This document shows, one piece after another, positions 1 to 9,059 of a DNA stretch of 64,000 nt. Made by a program: the position numbers and the translations under genes. The notes under the pieces are model-generated. The model had not been told where the DNA came from. It did not search any database and saw nothing but the letters and a program-made list of their open reading frames with translations. The stretch covers positions 62,001-126,000 of the forward strand of contig DATNPX010000030.1 in the NCBI GenBank assembly GCA_036702975.1, given 5' to 3'. Position 1 is the stretch's first letter. Every line of letters begins with the position of its first letter. Source of the DNA: DATNPX01 sp036702975 (lineage in GTDB: Bacteria; Cyanobacteriota; Vampirovibrionia; Obscuribacterales; Obscuribacteraceae).

Positions 1-120
1 CTGCTTGTAATACTTGTGTGCACGTTCGAACTGCTTGTCCTTGGCTAAACTGAAGGCAACGGCCAATTGAGAGTGTCGGTCACCCTCGTCTGCTTTTGCA
101 ATTTGTGCTTCTAAATCCAA
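1..120 (-). CDS. TPR/Sel1-like protein, N-terminal fragment cut by the window edge
   Basis: Forty codons read on the minus strand to the left edge without a stop. The peptide begins MDLEAQIAKADEGDRHSQLA and continues into LAKDKQFERAHKYYKQ, the helix-turn-helix spacing and A/Y pattern of a tetratricopeptide unit. The likely start is TTG at position 120, because an in-frame TGA lies four codons upstream and no ATG or GTG lies between. There is no signal peptide, so the visible part looks cytoplasmic. It is divergent from the purine operon. The family call rests on one repeat only; the rest of the gene is outside the window. Confidence 0.55.
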   Translation of the reverse strand, partial: MDLEAQIAKADEGDRHSQLAVAFSLAKDKQFERAHKYYKQ

Positions 121-330
121 GATGTTTACTCAATGTGTCCGACGTCATCTATATTTGAACCAGACGGCTGGGCGCGGTTCTTCCGATATGGTCGATTGGG
201 TGTTATTCGATATATCTTGCCTTCTTGCTGTCAGGTCCTGGCGGAAAAACAGATTTAGTCGAGCCGGATTAGCTATCTGAAATGCCATTTTTAACATAGT
301 GCCTGCGAGCTCAAAGTCGACTGACGGGCA

Positions 331-345
331 ATTGTGTTACACAAT
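331..345. promoter_or_regulatory. Perfect 7-1-7 palindrome upstream of purF, candidate operator
   Basis: ATTGTGT-T-ACACAAT is a perfect inverted repeat in the AT-rich part of the 410-base divergent region between the TPR-like gene and purF, about 190 bases before the purF start. Its size and symmetry suit a dimeric repressor or activator site. No regulator is identified, and the sequence is not one I can assign to PurR. Confidence 0.35.
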
Positions 346-410
346 AATTGATTTTTAGCTTCTTTCGCCCAATTAGTCGCGCAGCGCTATTACAATTCTT
401 TTGTCCCCGG

Positions 411-506
411 GAGAGCAAAGCCCAGACGCGGCGATTGTGCAGCGGCATATCCCAAATAAGCGGACTGAAATCGACCGGAACCAAACCGGTCTCTCATCTG
501 GGCTTT
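411..506 (+). promoter_or_regulatory. Candidate structured leader RNA of the purine operon (three-way junction)
   Basis: A 10-bp perfect helix forms between AAAGCCCAGA (417-426) and TCTGGGCTTT (497-506). It encloses two further helices: CGATT (432-436) with AATCG (469-473), and a hairpin ACCGG (474-478) with CCGGT (486-490) around a 7-base loop. This gives a three-way junction ending 25 bases before the purF start. GAGAG (411-415) could pair instead with CTCTC (491-495), which would cross the outer helix, so a switching or pseudoknot arrangement is possible. I do not see the guanine, PRPP or ZTP riboswitch consensus, so the ligand, if any, is unknown. Confidence 0.4.
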
Positions 507-531
507 ACAAACTGAAGTGAGTGGGTGCCCC

Positions 532-2001
532 ATGTGTGGTCTGATAGCGGTCTCCGGTAGTGTCTCCTCTCCTTTTGAAGTCTTTTTCGGATTGATGAAT
601 TTGCAGCATCGCGGACAGGACGGTGCTGGAATCTTGACTGTAGACCAGGGACGCAAAGGCGGTTTTCAGCTGCAGAAAGGCAGTGGTCTGGTCGAGAACG
701 TTTTCTCCGAACGGTCCTTTAAAAATCTGCGAGGTACAGCGGCCCTTGGTCATTCACGTTATGCAACGATAGGGCGCGATGATCCAAATCTTTTGCAACC
801 TTTCCTTGACTATGAAACCGGCGTAGGGCTGGCTCACAACGGTAACATAGTCAACTTTTACGCTTTAAGAGAAGAAGTTTTTCTGGAGAATCCGGCCGCA
901 GGACCTGTGTTGGAATCTGATTCGGCGCTCATACTCCGGCTTTTGGCGGACGAGTTACAAGGGAAGAAAACTGAGCCGGAAGCTGTTTTTGCTGCGATCA
1001 AAGTGTGCATGCAAAAGCTTGTCGGAAGCTATTCCATTCTTTGCGTCACGCGCGATGGCGATCTATTCGGTTTCCGCGATCCTCACGGTATCAGACCGCT
1101 AGTTTTTGGTCGCAAAACTACTGAAGAGGGCGAACAGATGTTCGCTATGGCCAGTGAAACCGTGGCGCTCTCGTTCCTTGGATATGAGGAGCTCGAACAA
1201 GTCCCCGCCGGTGGTGCTATATACGTTGAAAAGTCCGGCAAAATCACAAAGCGTGTCATCGATCAACGCTCTCAGTCATCGTGCATGTTCGAGTGGGTTT
1301 ACTTCGCGCGCGTGGAGAGCGAGTTTGACAATGTATCGGTCTATGATGCCAGATTTCGCCTCGGTTTGATTGCCGCTCGCCGGATTCAGGAGTTGGGAAT
1401 CGAAGCTGACGTCGTTGTTCCGGTGCCTGAAACAAGCCGCAGCTCTGCGATTGCTATGGCGGAGGCTCTCAATCTGCCGTTCAGAGAGTTGTTGATCAAA
1501 AACCGCTATGTGAACCGAACCTTTATCCTGGAAGGGCAGCAGTCTAGGCAGGAAGCGATTCGACGAAAGCTGTTTCCGATTTCCAACGAGTTTAAGGGCA
1601 AGCGTTGTTTGATTGTGGACGACAGTATTGTTCGTGGCAACACTGCCAAACAGATTCTCAAACTGATACGGCAGTCTGGTGCAAGCCATATTACCCTTGT
1701 GTCGACTTGCCCCAAATTGCAGAATCCCTGCTACTACGGCATAGATTTCCCTAGCCCTTCGGAGCTGGTTGCATACAATCGAACCGAGGAAGAAGTGGCC
1801 ATCGAGCTTGGTGCCGACCGTGTCGTCTTTCAGACGGTGGAGGGACTGCGCGAAGCCTTGAATAATCGAAGCCTCTGCACCGGTTGTGTGACTGGGGAGT
1901 ATCCAACAAACATCGAAAGCGGAAAGGCTTTCGAAGAGAATCGCCTACTCGATCGCGAGATGGTGCCAAAAGGCAAGCCTGGAAAAGTGAAGAGTTGTTA
2001 G
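532..2001 (+). CDS. purF: Amidophosphoribosyltransferase (PurF), Fe-S type
   Basis: PurF makes 5-phosphoribosylamine from PRPP and glutamine, the committed step of purine synthesis. The N-terminus MCGLIAVSG supplies the catalytic Cys after Met removal. I therefore prefer the ATG at 532 (489 residues) over the in-frame GTG at 517, although a short propeptide from 517 is possible because some PurF proteins are processed. The glutaminase domain comes first (residues 1 to about 235), then the phosphoribosyltransferase domain with the PRPP loop LIVDDSIVRGNTAKQ. Cysteines in SSCMFEW, STCPK and CTGCVTGEYPT match the ligands of the Bacillus-type 4Fe-4S enzyme. It is the first gene of the operon; purC starts 10 bases downstream. 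Confidence 0.96.
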   Translation: MCGLIAVSGSVSSPFEVFFGLMNLQHRGQDGAGILTVDQGRKGGFQLQKGSGLVENVFSERSFKNLRGTAALGHSRYATIGRDDPNLLQPFLDYETGVGLAHNGNIVNFYALREEVFLENPAAGPVLESDSALILRLLADELQGKKTEPEAVFAAIKVCMQKLVGSYSILCVTRDGDLFGFRDPHGIRPLVFGRKTTEEGEQMFAMASETVALSFLGYEELEQVPAGGAIYVEKSGKITKRVIDQRSQSSCMFEWVYFARVESEFDNVSVYDARFRLGLIAARRIQELGIEADVVVPVPETSRSSAIAMAEALNLPFRELLIKNRYVNRTFILEGQQSRQEAIRRKLFPISNEFKGKRCLIVDDSIVRGNTAKQILKLIRQSGASHITLVSTCPKLQNPCYYGIDFPSPSELVAYNRTEEEVAIELGADRVVFQTVEGLREALNNRSLCTGCVTGEYPTNIESGKAFEENRLLDREMVPKGKPGKVKSC

Positions 2002-2011
2002 CGGAGGAATC

Positions 2012-3271
2012 GTGACTACAGCCAACACAAAAAAGCTTGCACTGACTTACGAGGGATCGGTCAAGCATGTCTGGGAAGCACCGGATGCGCCCGACAATCT
2101 GTGGTTCGAATTCTCAGACGATTATTCAGTCTTCGACTGGGGCAAAATGCCCGACACCATCGACAATAAAGGACGTGCGCTGGTGTTGATCGGCGCTTTC
2201 TTTTTTGAAAGGTTACATGATCCCTCTTTTTGGCAAAAGTTGCCATCATCTGCCAATCTCAAAAAGTTTGATTCTAAGTCTCTCGCTCGTCGCTTTGAAA
2301 ATTCTGTTTTTGCAGGACCAAGCGGGCTCTCACAAGCTGGCTTGAGAACTCATTTTCAAGGGCTTACTGATGAAGTCGGTTCACGGTTATCACTAACAGA
2401 CGCATCCCGCCGAAACGATCGCATCCTCATGCAAGTTGAACGTGCTCAGATTCTTCGCCCTCAGTTGGGAGAAGTTTTGCAGCAACCTGTTTTCTTCTAT
2501 CCGTTCCAAGGCAAGATTCAAGGAACGACGTTGATTCCTCTGGAGATCGTCTTCCGTTTCGGAATGCCCGCCGGCAGTTCGCTAGAACAGAGATTGTCGA
2601 CGATTCCGAATTATGCACGAGTGCTAGGTTTCAAATCAGAGCCGAAGCCCAATCAGTGGTTTGAATTTCCTGTACTCGAGTTCTTTACCAAGCTCGAACC
2701 GAAAGACCGTTTCTTATCGGTTCAAGAAGCGGCGGTGCTCTCCGGATTGACCGCCGACGAATTTTCAAAAATGACTGAATTGGCTCTTGATGTGGCTTTG
2801 GCTTTGCACGAAATATTCGGGGCGGCAGGCATTGAACTCTGGGATGGCAAAGTTGAGATGTTGGCGCATCGATCTGCGGATAATTCTCCGGCCGAGATTG
2901 TGCTTGCAGACAGCATAGGCCCGGATGAACTGCGCCTTCTTTATGACGGGCACCAACTCTCCAAAGAGATGATTCGACAGTTTTACCGCGGCACAGCTTG
3001 GGAGAAATCTTTGAAGGAAGCACAAAAGCTCGCATTCGAACGCGGCACAACTGATTGGAAAGAGATCTGTGTGCGTGAGTTGAACTCTCAACCTGCTCCC
3101 TTATCGCCAGAGTTTAAGAGCTGCGTAAGCAAATTGTATGGCGTGCTCGCAAATGCGCTGATTGAAGCTGAGCCCTTCGCGGGCCAGCCAAACTTGAAAG
3201 AGTTTGGTACGCAACTTACCACTCTCAAAGCCAAGAATTCTAACACTGAAACTGCGAAGGCCAAGACATAA
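2012..3271 (+). CDS. purC: SAICAR synthetase (PurC), long form
   Basis: Phosphoribosylaminoimidazole-succinocarboxamide synthase joins CAIR and aspartate using ATP. Family signatures seen are YEGSVKHVW and FSDDYSVFDWG near the N-terminus, PLEIVFRFGMPAGSS in the middle, and IVLADSIGPDELRL towards the end. At 419 residues it is longer than the common 230-300 residue bacterial form; the extra length is in the middle and in a C-terminal helical tail. The start is GTG, fixed by a strong GGAGGA just upstream. It sits 10 bases after purF, and its stop overlaps the purD start (TAATG), which suggests translational coupling. Confidence 0.9.
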   Translation: MTTANTKKLALTYEGSVKHVWEAPDAPDNLWFEFSDDYSVFDWGKMPDTIDNKGRALVLIGAFFFERLHDPSFWQKLPSSANLKKFDSKSLARRFENSVFAGPSGLSQAGLRTHFQGLTDEVGSRLSLTDASRRNDRILMQVERAQILRPQLGEVLQQPVFFYPFQGKIQGTTLIPLEIVFRFGMPAGSSLEQRLSTIPNYARVLGFKSEPKPNQWFEFPVLEFFTKLEPKDRFLSVQEAAVLSGLTADEFSKMTELALDVALALHEIFGAAGIELWDGKVEMLAHRSADNSPAEIVLADSIGPDELRLLYDGHQLSKEMIRQFYRGTAWEKSLKEAQKLAFERGTTDWKEICVRELNSQPAPLSPEFKSCVSKLYGVLANALIEAEPFAGQPNLKEFGTQLTTLKAKNSNTETAKAKT

Positions 3272-4602
3272 TGCCGATTTCTCAGATGAATGATGACTCT
3301 CGCTTGTTTAATGTGCTCGTTGTGGGCAGTGGTGGTCGTGAACATGCACTATGTTGGAAGTTAGCCCAAAGCCCTAAAATAGCCAAGATCTATTGCGCTC
3401 CCGGCAATGGTGGCACAGCGCTTGAAGAACGAGTTGAGAACGTTGATATTGCGGTTGACCAGTTCGACAAATTGATTGAATTTGCGCGGGCAAAAAATAT
3501 CGCTCTGACCGTAATTGGCCCGGACAATCCGTTGTCTGATGGCATAGTTGATTCGTTTCAAGCCGTAAATCTGCGGGTTTTTGGACCGACGAGAGAGGCT
3601 GCTCGCTTGGAATGGAGCAAGGCCTTTGCTAAAGAGTTCATGTCTGAAGTCGGCATTCCGACGCCGCGTTTTCTCGTTTGTGATTCTTTTCAGCAGGCGT
3701 CAGATGCTGTGCGCAGCCATGATTGGATTCGCGTGATTAAAGCGGATGGATTGGCGCTTGGAAAAGGCGTCTTCGTTTGCGACAGTGAAGAAGAGTGCCA
3801 CCAGGCTCTCAATGAGATTTTCAATAAGAAAGCATTTGGTGCCGCTGGTGAAAAAGTCTTACTCGAAGAGAGAATCTCGGGATTTGAAATCTCCTTGCTT
3901 ATGTTCTGTGATGGGAAAGAACTCGTGCCGATGTTACCTTCGCAAGACCACAAACGCCGCTTCGAAGACGACAAAGGACCGAATACGGGTGGCATGGGCG
4001 TGTACGCGCCTATGCCTGATTATGACCGCTATAAGAGTGAGATTGAGTTGACGGTCGTTGAGCCGTTGCGTGTTGCACTAGCCTCTGGAAAGTTGAGTTA
4101 TCGCGGGATAATTTATGCTGGTATTATTTATGGTGCTAGTGTTGACGCGAAGCCTTGTGCTCAGGTTTTAGAGTTCAATGCAAGATTCGGTGATCCGGAA
4201 ACGCAAGCGTTGATGCCGTTGCTGGATAGCGATCTTTTCGAAATTCTATTTGCATGTACAGAAGGAACTCTCTCTCAGGTTCCCATCAGATGGTCCGCCG
4301 ACAGCAGCTGTTGCGTGGTGGCCGCTGCTAAGAATTATCCAGAGTCATCATCAAAGGGTAAGCGCATTACACTGACTGAACTGCCACCAAAAACGGTGGT
4401 CTTTCATGCTGGCACCATGCTGAGTGCAACCTCTGAACTGCAATCAAATGGCGGCCGGGTGCTCGCCGTGACTGCAGTTCGCGAGACTTTGAAAGAAGCT
4501 CGTGAGGCTTCTTACAAGGCACTGCAGTCGGTAAACTTCGAAGATATGGATTACCGCAGGGATATTGCAAGGAGGGCTCTCGAGCAATGTCTATCAACTT
4601 AG
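3271..4602 (+). CDS. purD: Phosphoribosylamine-glycine ligase (PurD)
   Basis: GAR synthetase joins phosphoribosylamine to glycine with ATP. The N-terminal domain carries VLVVGSGGREHALCWKL and APGNGGTA; the ATP-grasp core includes IKADGLALGKGVFVC and GPNTGGMGVYAP; the metal/ATP end has EFNARFGDPETQ. The 443-residue length is normal plus a short N-terminal extension. An internal ATG five codons in is an alternative start, but the annotated one overlaps the purC stop and has an AAGG upstream. The last 16 bases overlap purN. Confidence 0.95.
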   Translation: MPISQMNDDSRLFNVLVVGSGGREHALCWKLAQSPKIAKIYCAPGNGGTALEERVENVDIAVDQFDKLIEFARAKNIALTVIGPDNPLSDGIVDSFQAVNLRVFGPTREAARLEWSKAFAKEFMSEVGIPTPRFLVCDSFQQASDAVRSHDWIRVIKADGLALGKGVFVCDSEEECHQALNEIFNKKAFGAAGEKVLLEERISGFEISLLMFCDGKELVPMLPSQDHKRRFEDDKGPNTGGMGVYAPMPDYDRYKSEIELTVVEPLRVALASGKLSYRGIIYAGIIYGASVDAKPCAQVLEFNARFGDPETQALMPLLDSDLFEILFACTEGTLSQVPIRWSADSSCCVVAAAKNYPESSSKGKRITLTELPPKTVVFHAGTMLSATSELQSNGGRVLAVTAVRETLKEAREASYKALQSVNFEDMDYRRDIARRALEQCLST

Positions 4603-5204
4603 GATTTATGTGCTCTGGCAGAGGAAGCAACTTGCGAGCGATTTTGCAAGCTGTTCAGGATAAACGCCTGGATGCTCATGCTTCCATTGTTATATGCAAT
4701 GATCCTGCCGCCAAGGCTTTGAGTGTTGCTAAAGAGTTTGGGGTAAGAGCTGTTTGCATTCCAAGTCACGGGCTCGCTCGAGGTGACCATGAGCAACAAG
4801 TACTTGAAGTTCTCGAGACCGAAAAACTCGACTTCTTGGTGCTCGCTGGCTACATGCGCATATTGTCTGAAACCTTCCTAAAAAACTTCAAAGACGAACG
4901 CGGTTTCTTTCGAGTGGTAAACATTCATCCGTCGCTGCTGCCGGCGTTCCCAGGTAAATCGGCTTATGAAGACGCTTTCAACTATGGAGTAAAACTTTCC
5001 GGAATAACTATCCACCTCGTCGATGAGAAAGTCGATCACGGATTTATTCTCGCTCAAGAGGCCTTCCCACGTCACGATAATGACACACTTGCCACGTTTA
5101 AAGCACGCGGCTTAGCGGTTGAGCACAGACTCTTTCCTGAGACCCTGCAAACTTTAGCCGACGGTCAACTTTCATTCCTGTCACGGGAGCTTGTTCAACC
5201 TTGA
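4587..5204 (+). CDS. purN: Phosphoribosylglycinamide formyltransferase (PurN)
   Basis: GAR transformylase transfers the formyl group of 10-formyltetrahydrofolate to GAR. Motifs are MCSGRGSNLRAIL at the N-terminus (phosphate site), the active-site segment NIHPSLLPAFPG with the catalytic Asn-His, and VDEKVDHGFILAQ carrying the conserved Asp. At 205 residues it has the usual folate-dependent length. The start is supported by AAGGAGGG located 10 bases upstream inside the end of purD. Its TGA overlaps the TTG start of purL. Confidence 0.95.
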   Translation: MSINLGFMCSGRGSNLRAILQAVQDKRLDAHASIVICNDPAAKALSVAKEFGVRAVCIPSHGLARGDHEQQVLEVLETEKLDFLVLAGYMRILSETFLKNFKDERGFFRVVNIHPSLLPAFPGKSAYEDAFNYGVKLSGITIHLVDEKVDHGFILAQEAFPRHDNDTLATFKARGLAVEHRLFPETLQTLADGQLSFLSRELVQP

Positions 5205-8200
5205 TAAAAACGGTCACTTCATCCAATCGCATTGACAGCACGCAAACTTCCTACAAAACTTATTGCGTAGCGGTTGTAGCTAAGGCTGCTTACTCGCGAA
5301 TGGCTCTGTACTGGCTCGAACTTCCGGTTGATGGGCAAATGCATCTCAATCAGATCTCGGCAGCTTTGACTGATGTCTTGTGTGATCCGTTGCAAGAGGA
5401 ATTGTGGATAAGTTCTCCAGATGAAAGAACTATCTGGGCGCACAAATGGCGCGATGAAGGATTCAGATATTGGGCTGAGAAACAGTTTGCTCCTGGAGTC
5501 ACAGATAACTTAGCGCATACAGTTGCCGAGGCTCTCAGCTTGCTGGATTTTCCGGCAAATTTCAAAGTAGCGTCAGGAACCGGCTATCTGTTCAAATCAT
5601 CCGAGCACGAAAATAAAGAAGCAGTTTCCGAATTTGGACGCTATAAGTTTTATCATCCGATTGTCGAGAAGTGGTGTGTGCACGACCTCGAGTCATGCCA
5701 CTCAAATGAGTTTCTCACTTTCCCGGAAGTAGCGCTACCTGAGGCTCCGCCGGTAACGACTATTTCGCTTGAGTTGACGGATCAAGCACTCTTGGCTTTG
5801 AGCCGCGACCGATTGCTCGCGCTGACTCTGGAAGAGATGCATGCTGTGCGTGACTACTTCCGCAATTCTGACGTTCAAGCTGAGCGTTCTCGGCTTGGTC
5901 TGGACAAAGATCCAACGGATGTTGAGTTGGAAGTCATTGCTCAAACTTGGTCCGAGCATTGCAAGCACAAGATTTTTAACGCCACCATCGATTACAACGA
6001 TGGCATGGGCGCGGAGCAACAGATCAAAAGCCTTTACAAGACGTTCATTCAGGCTCCTACAAAAGAGTTGTCAAAGACGAGAAAAGATCTTCTGTCGGTG
6101 TTCAAGGACAATTCAGGTGTAGTGAAGTGGAATGAAAACAGTGCTGTGTGCTTTAAGGTGGAGACACACAATTCACCGTCAGCACTTGAGCCTTATGGCG
6201 GCGCCTTAACCGGTATCCTTGGCGTCAATCGAGATATTCTTGGCACCGGCCTCGGTGCTAAGCCGATATTTAATACGGATGTCTTTTGCTTCGCCTATCC
6301 AAGCGGAGCTCTTCCTGACCGCCCGAAATTGCTTCCTGCCGGCACCATACTCAGTGGTGTACGGAAGGGTGTTGAAGATGGTGGCAACAAAAGCGGTATT
6401 CCGACCGTAAATGGTGGCATCTTCTTTGATCCCGCATACCGTGCTAAACCACTCGTATTTTGCGGCACTGGCGGTATATTACCACTGTCTGTTCATGGCA
6501 AAATTGCCTATGACAAACACACTGAAACTGGCGACATTATCGTCATGGCTGGTGGTCGAGTAGGAAAAGATGGAGTTCATGGCGCAACCTTCTCCTCGGA
6601 ATCGTTGCACGAAGGATCACCGGTTTCAGCCGTCCAAATTGGAGATCCCTTTACACAGAAGCGACTGTTGGACTTTGTGATCGAGGCTCGCGATTCAAAT
6701 CTTATTACCGGCATCACCGATAATGGTGCTGGCGGGTTGTCTTCCTCTATTGGGGAGATGGCACAGATTACTAACGGTGCTACTCTAGTCTTAGACGATG
6801 TTCCGACTAAATATCCCGGTCTTGCCGATTGGGAAATTGTGGTATCAGAATCGCAAGAGCGCATGACACTCTCGACGCGTGATATTGATGCCGTGTCTCA
6901 ACTTGCTGCAAAGCATAACGTTGAAGTGACCGCTGTTGGAAATTTTGAGAGCCACGGTTATTTCAAAATTGTGCGCAACAAGAAAGTCGTTTGCTTGCTC
7001 GGTCTCGAATTCCTTCACGACGGCTGTCCGAATCTTCATCTGCAAGCTACATGGAGTGGTCCCGCGAAAGTCTCTGGTGTTTGTGGGGAGCAGCCAAAAG
7101 AGCTGTCAGCCCTCTTGCTGAAGCTTCTGGCGCATCCGAACATCTCGTCTCGTGAAGAAGTTATCCGTCAATACGACCACGAAGTGCAGGCCGCAAGCGT
7201 TATTAAGCCTCTTATGGGTGAATTTCAGAACGCGCCCTGTGACGCGGCTGTGCTTATTCCGATTTATGGCGACAAAAAAGGCCTTGTCGTGTCGAATGGA
7301 CTTGCGCCTCGACTAAGCCGCTTCGACACTTATCTCATGGCTTGTTGTGCAGTCGATGAGGCTGTGCGAAATGCTGTTTGCGTCGGTGCAGATCCGAAGT
7401 CGCTGTCTCTTCTGGATAATTTTTGCTGGCCCGATCCGGTTGCTTCGGCGAGGAACACAGATGGTGCACACAAACTTGCACAACTCGTGCGGTCTTGCAT
7501 GGGCCTGAAAGATGCCGTCATGGCTTTTGAAGCGCCGTTGATATCAGGCAAAGATAGTATGAAGAATGACTTCGACGATGGAGTTATTCGTCTTTCGATA
7601 CCTCCGACACTCTTGATTTCAGCTATTGGAACTGTCGCTGACGTCGAGACGTGCGTATCGATGGAGTTCAAGCAAGCAGGCGATCTGATTTATTTAATCA
7701 AGGCTGGTTCTGTTGGTTTCGCCGGTAGCCACTATGAAGAATTAGTGGACATTGCCTCCGATCTGGTACCGTCTGTTGACCTACAGAAGGCTGCTGCGCT
7801 CTATGGTGCCTTGCACAAAGCCATTGTCGCTGGTATTGTGCAGTCGGCTCATGATGTCTCGGATGGCGGCTTGGCTGTGGCTATTGCGGAAAGTCTAATC
7901 GCCAGCCAATTGGGAGCCGACATCGACTCTGTAGCATTGGTGAATTCACACCAGAATGCATACGTAGATGAGAAGAGAGCCGAGACGTTGAAGAATCGAC
8001 TGGACTTGCTTCTGTTTGGTGAAGGTCCTGCAAACATAGTTGTCTCTGTTAAAGCCGCTTCGCGTTCCGCCTGGGAAAGCGCAATGCCTTCCGACAGCTT
8101 CACGTTGCTCGGAACTGTGACAAAAGAGCCGGTCTTCAAGGTCGGCACCGCTTCCGATCTTGTTCTTAAGGTAGACGTTGAGTCGCTGGCTAAGGCGTGG

Positions 8201-8224
8201 CAGACTTCTCTGCCGTTTGCATAA
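5201..8224 (+). CDS. purL: FGAM synthase (PurL) with fused PurS-like N-terminal region
   Basis: Formylglycinamidine ribonucleotide synthase converts FGAR to FGAM with ATP and ammonia. At 1007 residues it is longer than the small PurL (about 740) and shorter than the single-chain enzyme (about 1300). Residues 1 to about 200 resemble the PurS-like and linker part of the long enzyme. The core shows WSEHCKHK, FKVETHNSPSALEPYGGA, GGRVGKDGVHGATFSS and PLISGKDSMKND; the glutaminase domain is missing and is supplied by purQ next door. Start is TTG overlapping the purN stop, with CGGGAG upstream. Confidence 0.94.
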   Translation: MIKTVTSSNRIDSTQTSYKTYCVAVVAKAAYSRMALYWLELPVDGQMHLNQISAALTDVLCDPLQEELWISSPDERTIWAHKWRDEGFRYWAEKQFAPGVTDNLAHTVAEALSLLDFPANFKVASGTGYLFKSSEHENKEAVSEFGRYKFYHPIVEKWCVHDLESCHSNEFLTFPEVALPEAPPVTTISLELTDQALLALSRDRLLALTLEEMHAVRDYFRNSDVQAERSRLGLDKDPTDVELEVIAQTWSEHCKHKIFNATIDYNDGMGAEQQIKSLYKTFIQAPTKELSKTRKDLLSVFKDNSGVVKWNENSAVCFKVETHNSPSALEPYGGALTGILGVNRDILGTGLGAKPIFNTDVFCFAYPSGALPDRPKLLPAGTILSGVRKGVEDGGNKSGIPTVNGGIFFDPAYRAKPLVFCGTGGILPLSVHGKIAYDKHTETGDIIVMAGGRVGKDGVHGATFSSESLHEGSPVSAVQIGDPFTQKRLLDFVIEARDSNLITGITDNGAGGLSSSIGEMAQITNGATLVLDDVPTKYPGLADWEIVVSESQERMTLSTRDIDAVSQLAAKHNVEVTAVGNFESHGYFKIVRNKKVVCLLGLEFLHDGCPNLHLQATWSGPAKVSGVCGEQPKELSALLLKLLAHPNISSREEVIRQYDHEVQAASVIKPLMGEFQNAPCDAAVLIPIYGDKKGLVVSNGLAPRLSRFDTYLMACCAVDEAVRNAVCVGADPKSLSLLDNFCWPDPVASARNTDGAHKLAQLVRSCMGLKDAVMAFEAPLISGKDSMKNDFDDGVIRLSIPPTLLISAIGTVADVETCVSMEFKQAGDLIYLIKAGSVGFAGSHYEELVDIASDLVPSVDLQKAAALYGALHKAIVAGIVQSAHDVSDGGLAVAIAESLIASQLGADIDSVALVNSHQNAYVDEKRAETLKNRLDLLLFGEGPANIVVSVKAASRSAWESAMPSDSFTLLGTVTKEPVFKVGTASDLVLKVDVESLAKAWQTSLPFA

Positions 8225-8236
8225 AGGAGATCAACT

Positions 8237-9052
8237 TTGACTGCACCGAAGGCGCTCGTTGTTTGTGGAGATGGTATCAATTGCGAAGTAGAGACTTCAC
8301 ACGCTTTGAGCCTGGTTGGTTTCGATGTGCAATCGATTCACGTTACAGAGCTTCTAGGTAACCCGCAAAAACTACAGGAAGCGAAACTGTTTTGTGTTCC
8401 TGGTGGATTTTCGTTTGGTGATGAGATTGCTAGTGGCAAGGTGTTAGCTCTTAAGATGCGCCAGCACATGCGTGACAATCTGCAAAAGTTTATTGAGAAC
8501 AGGCGTTTGGTGGTAGGAATTTGCAACGGCTTTCAGGTTTTGGTGCAATTAGGACTTTTGCCTTTTCCTGAAATCGACGCGCCGCGAGTGGTTAGCCTCA
8601 CACATAATCGACAACGCAGATTTGTCAATCGATGGGTCACTTTGCAGGTAAGCAAGTCGCCATCGGCAGATGTCTTCTTTAAGTCTTTGGATAGGCTAGA
8701 TTTACCTATGCGGCACGGAGAGGGAAACCTCAAATTGGAAGTAAAAGCTGCCGGAGCGGAGCCGAAGAAACAAGATGAGCTGCAAAATTATCTCACTGCA
8801 GTAAAAGAACACGCTTCCTTGCGTTATGTGGAAGATGTGAATGGCAGCCTCGATCGCATTGCCGCTTTGTCGAGCAAAGATGGCACTGTAATGGGTTTGA
8901 TGCCGCATCCGGAAGCCTTTGTTCGATTTTCTCAACATCCTCGCTGGACTAACCGAGATTGGCTTGGAAAAGCTTCAGCCAATGGTGGCAAGCCAGCGGG
9001 ACTTGTGATTTTTGAGAACGCATTTGCCTACGTCAACAGCGCTACCAATTGA
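8237..9052 (+). CDS. purQ: FGAM synthase glutaminase subunit (PurQ)
   Basis: Class I glutamine amidotransferase that feeds ammonia to PurL. The nucleophile elbow is VVGICNGFQVLVQLG with Cys; the His-Glu pair lies in GLMPHPEAFVRF. VPGGFSFGDEIASGK near the N-terminus is typical of PurQ. At 271 residues it is somewhat longer than Bacillus PurQ (about 227), closer to archaeal and Thermotoga-like forms. TTG start, supported by AAAGGAGA six bases upstream; 12 bases separate it from purL. Confidence 0.95.
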   Translation: MTAPKALVVCGDGINCEVETSHALSLVGFDVQSIHVTELLGNPQKLQEAKLFCVPGGFSFGDEIASGKVLALKMRQHMRDNLQKFIENRRLVVGICNGFQVLVQLGLLPFPEIDAPRVVSLTHNRQRRFVNRWVTLQVSKSPSADVFFKSLDRLDLPMRHGEGNLKLEVKAAGAEPKKQDELQNYLTAVKEHASLRYVEDVNGSLDRIAALSSKDGTVMGLMPHPEAFVRFSQHPRWTNRDWLGKASANGGKPAGLVIFENAFAYVNSATN

Positions 9053-9059
9053 GGATGAT

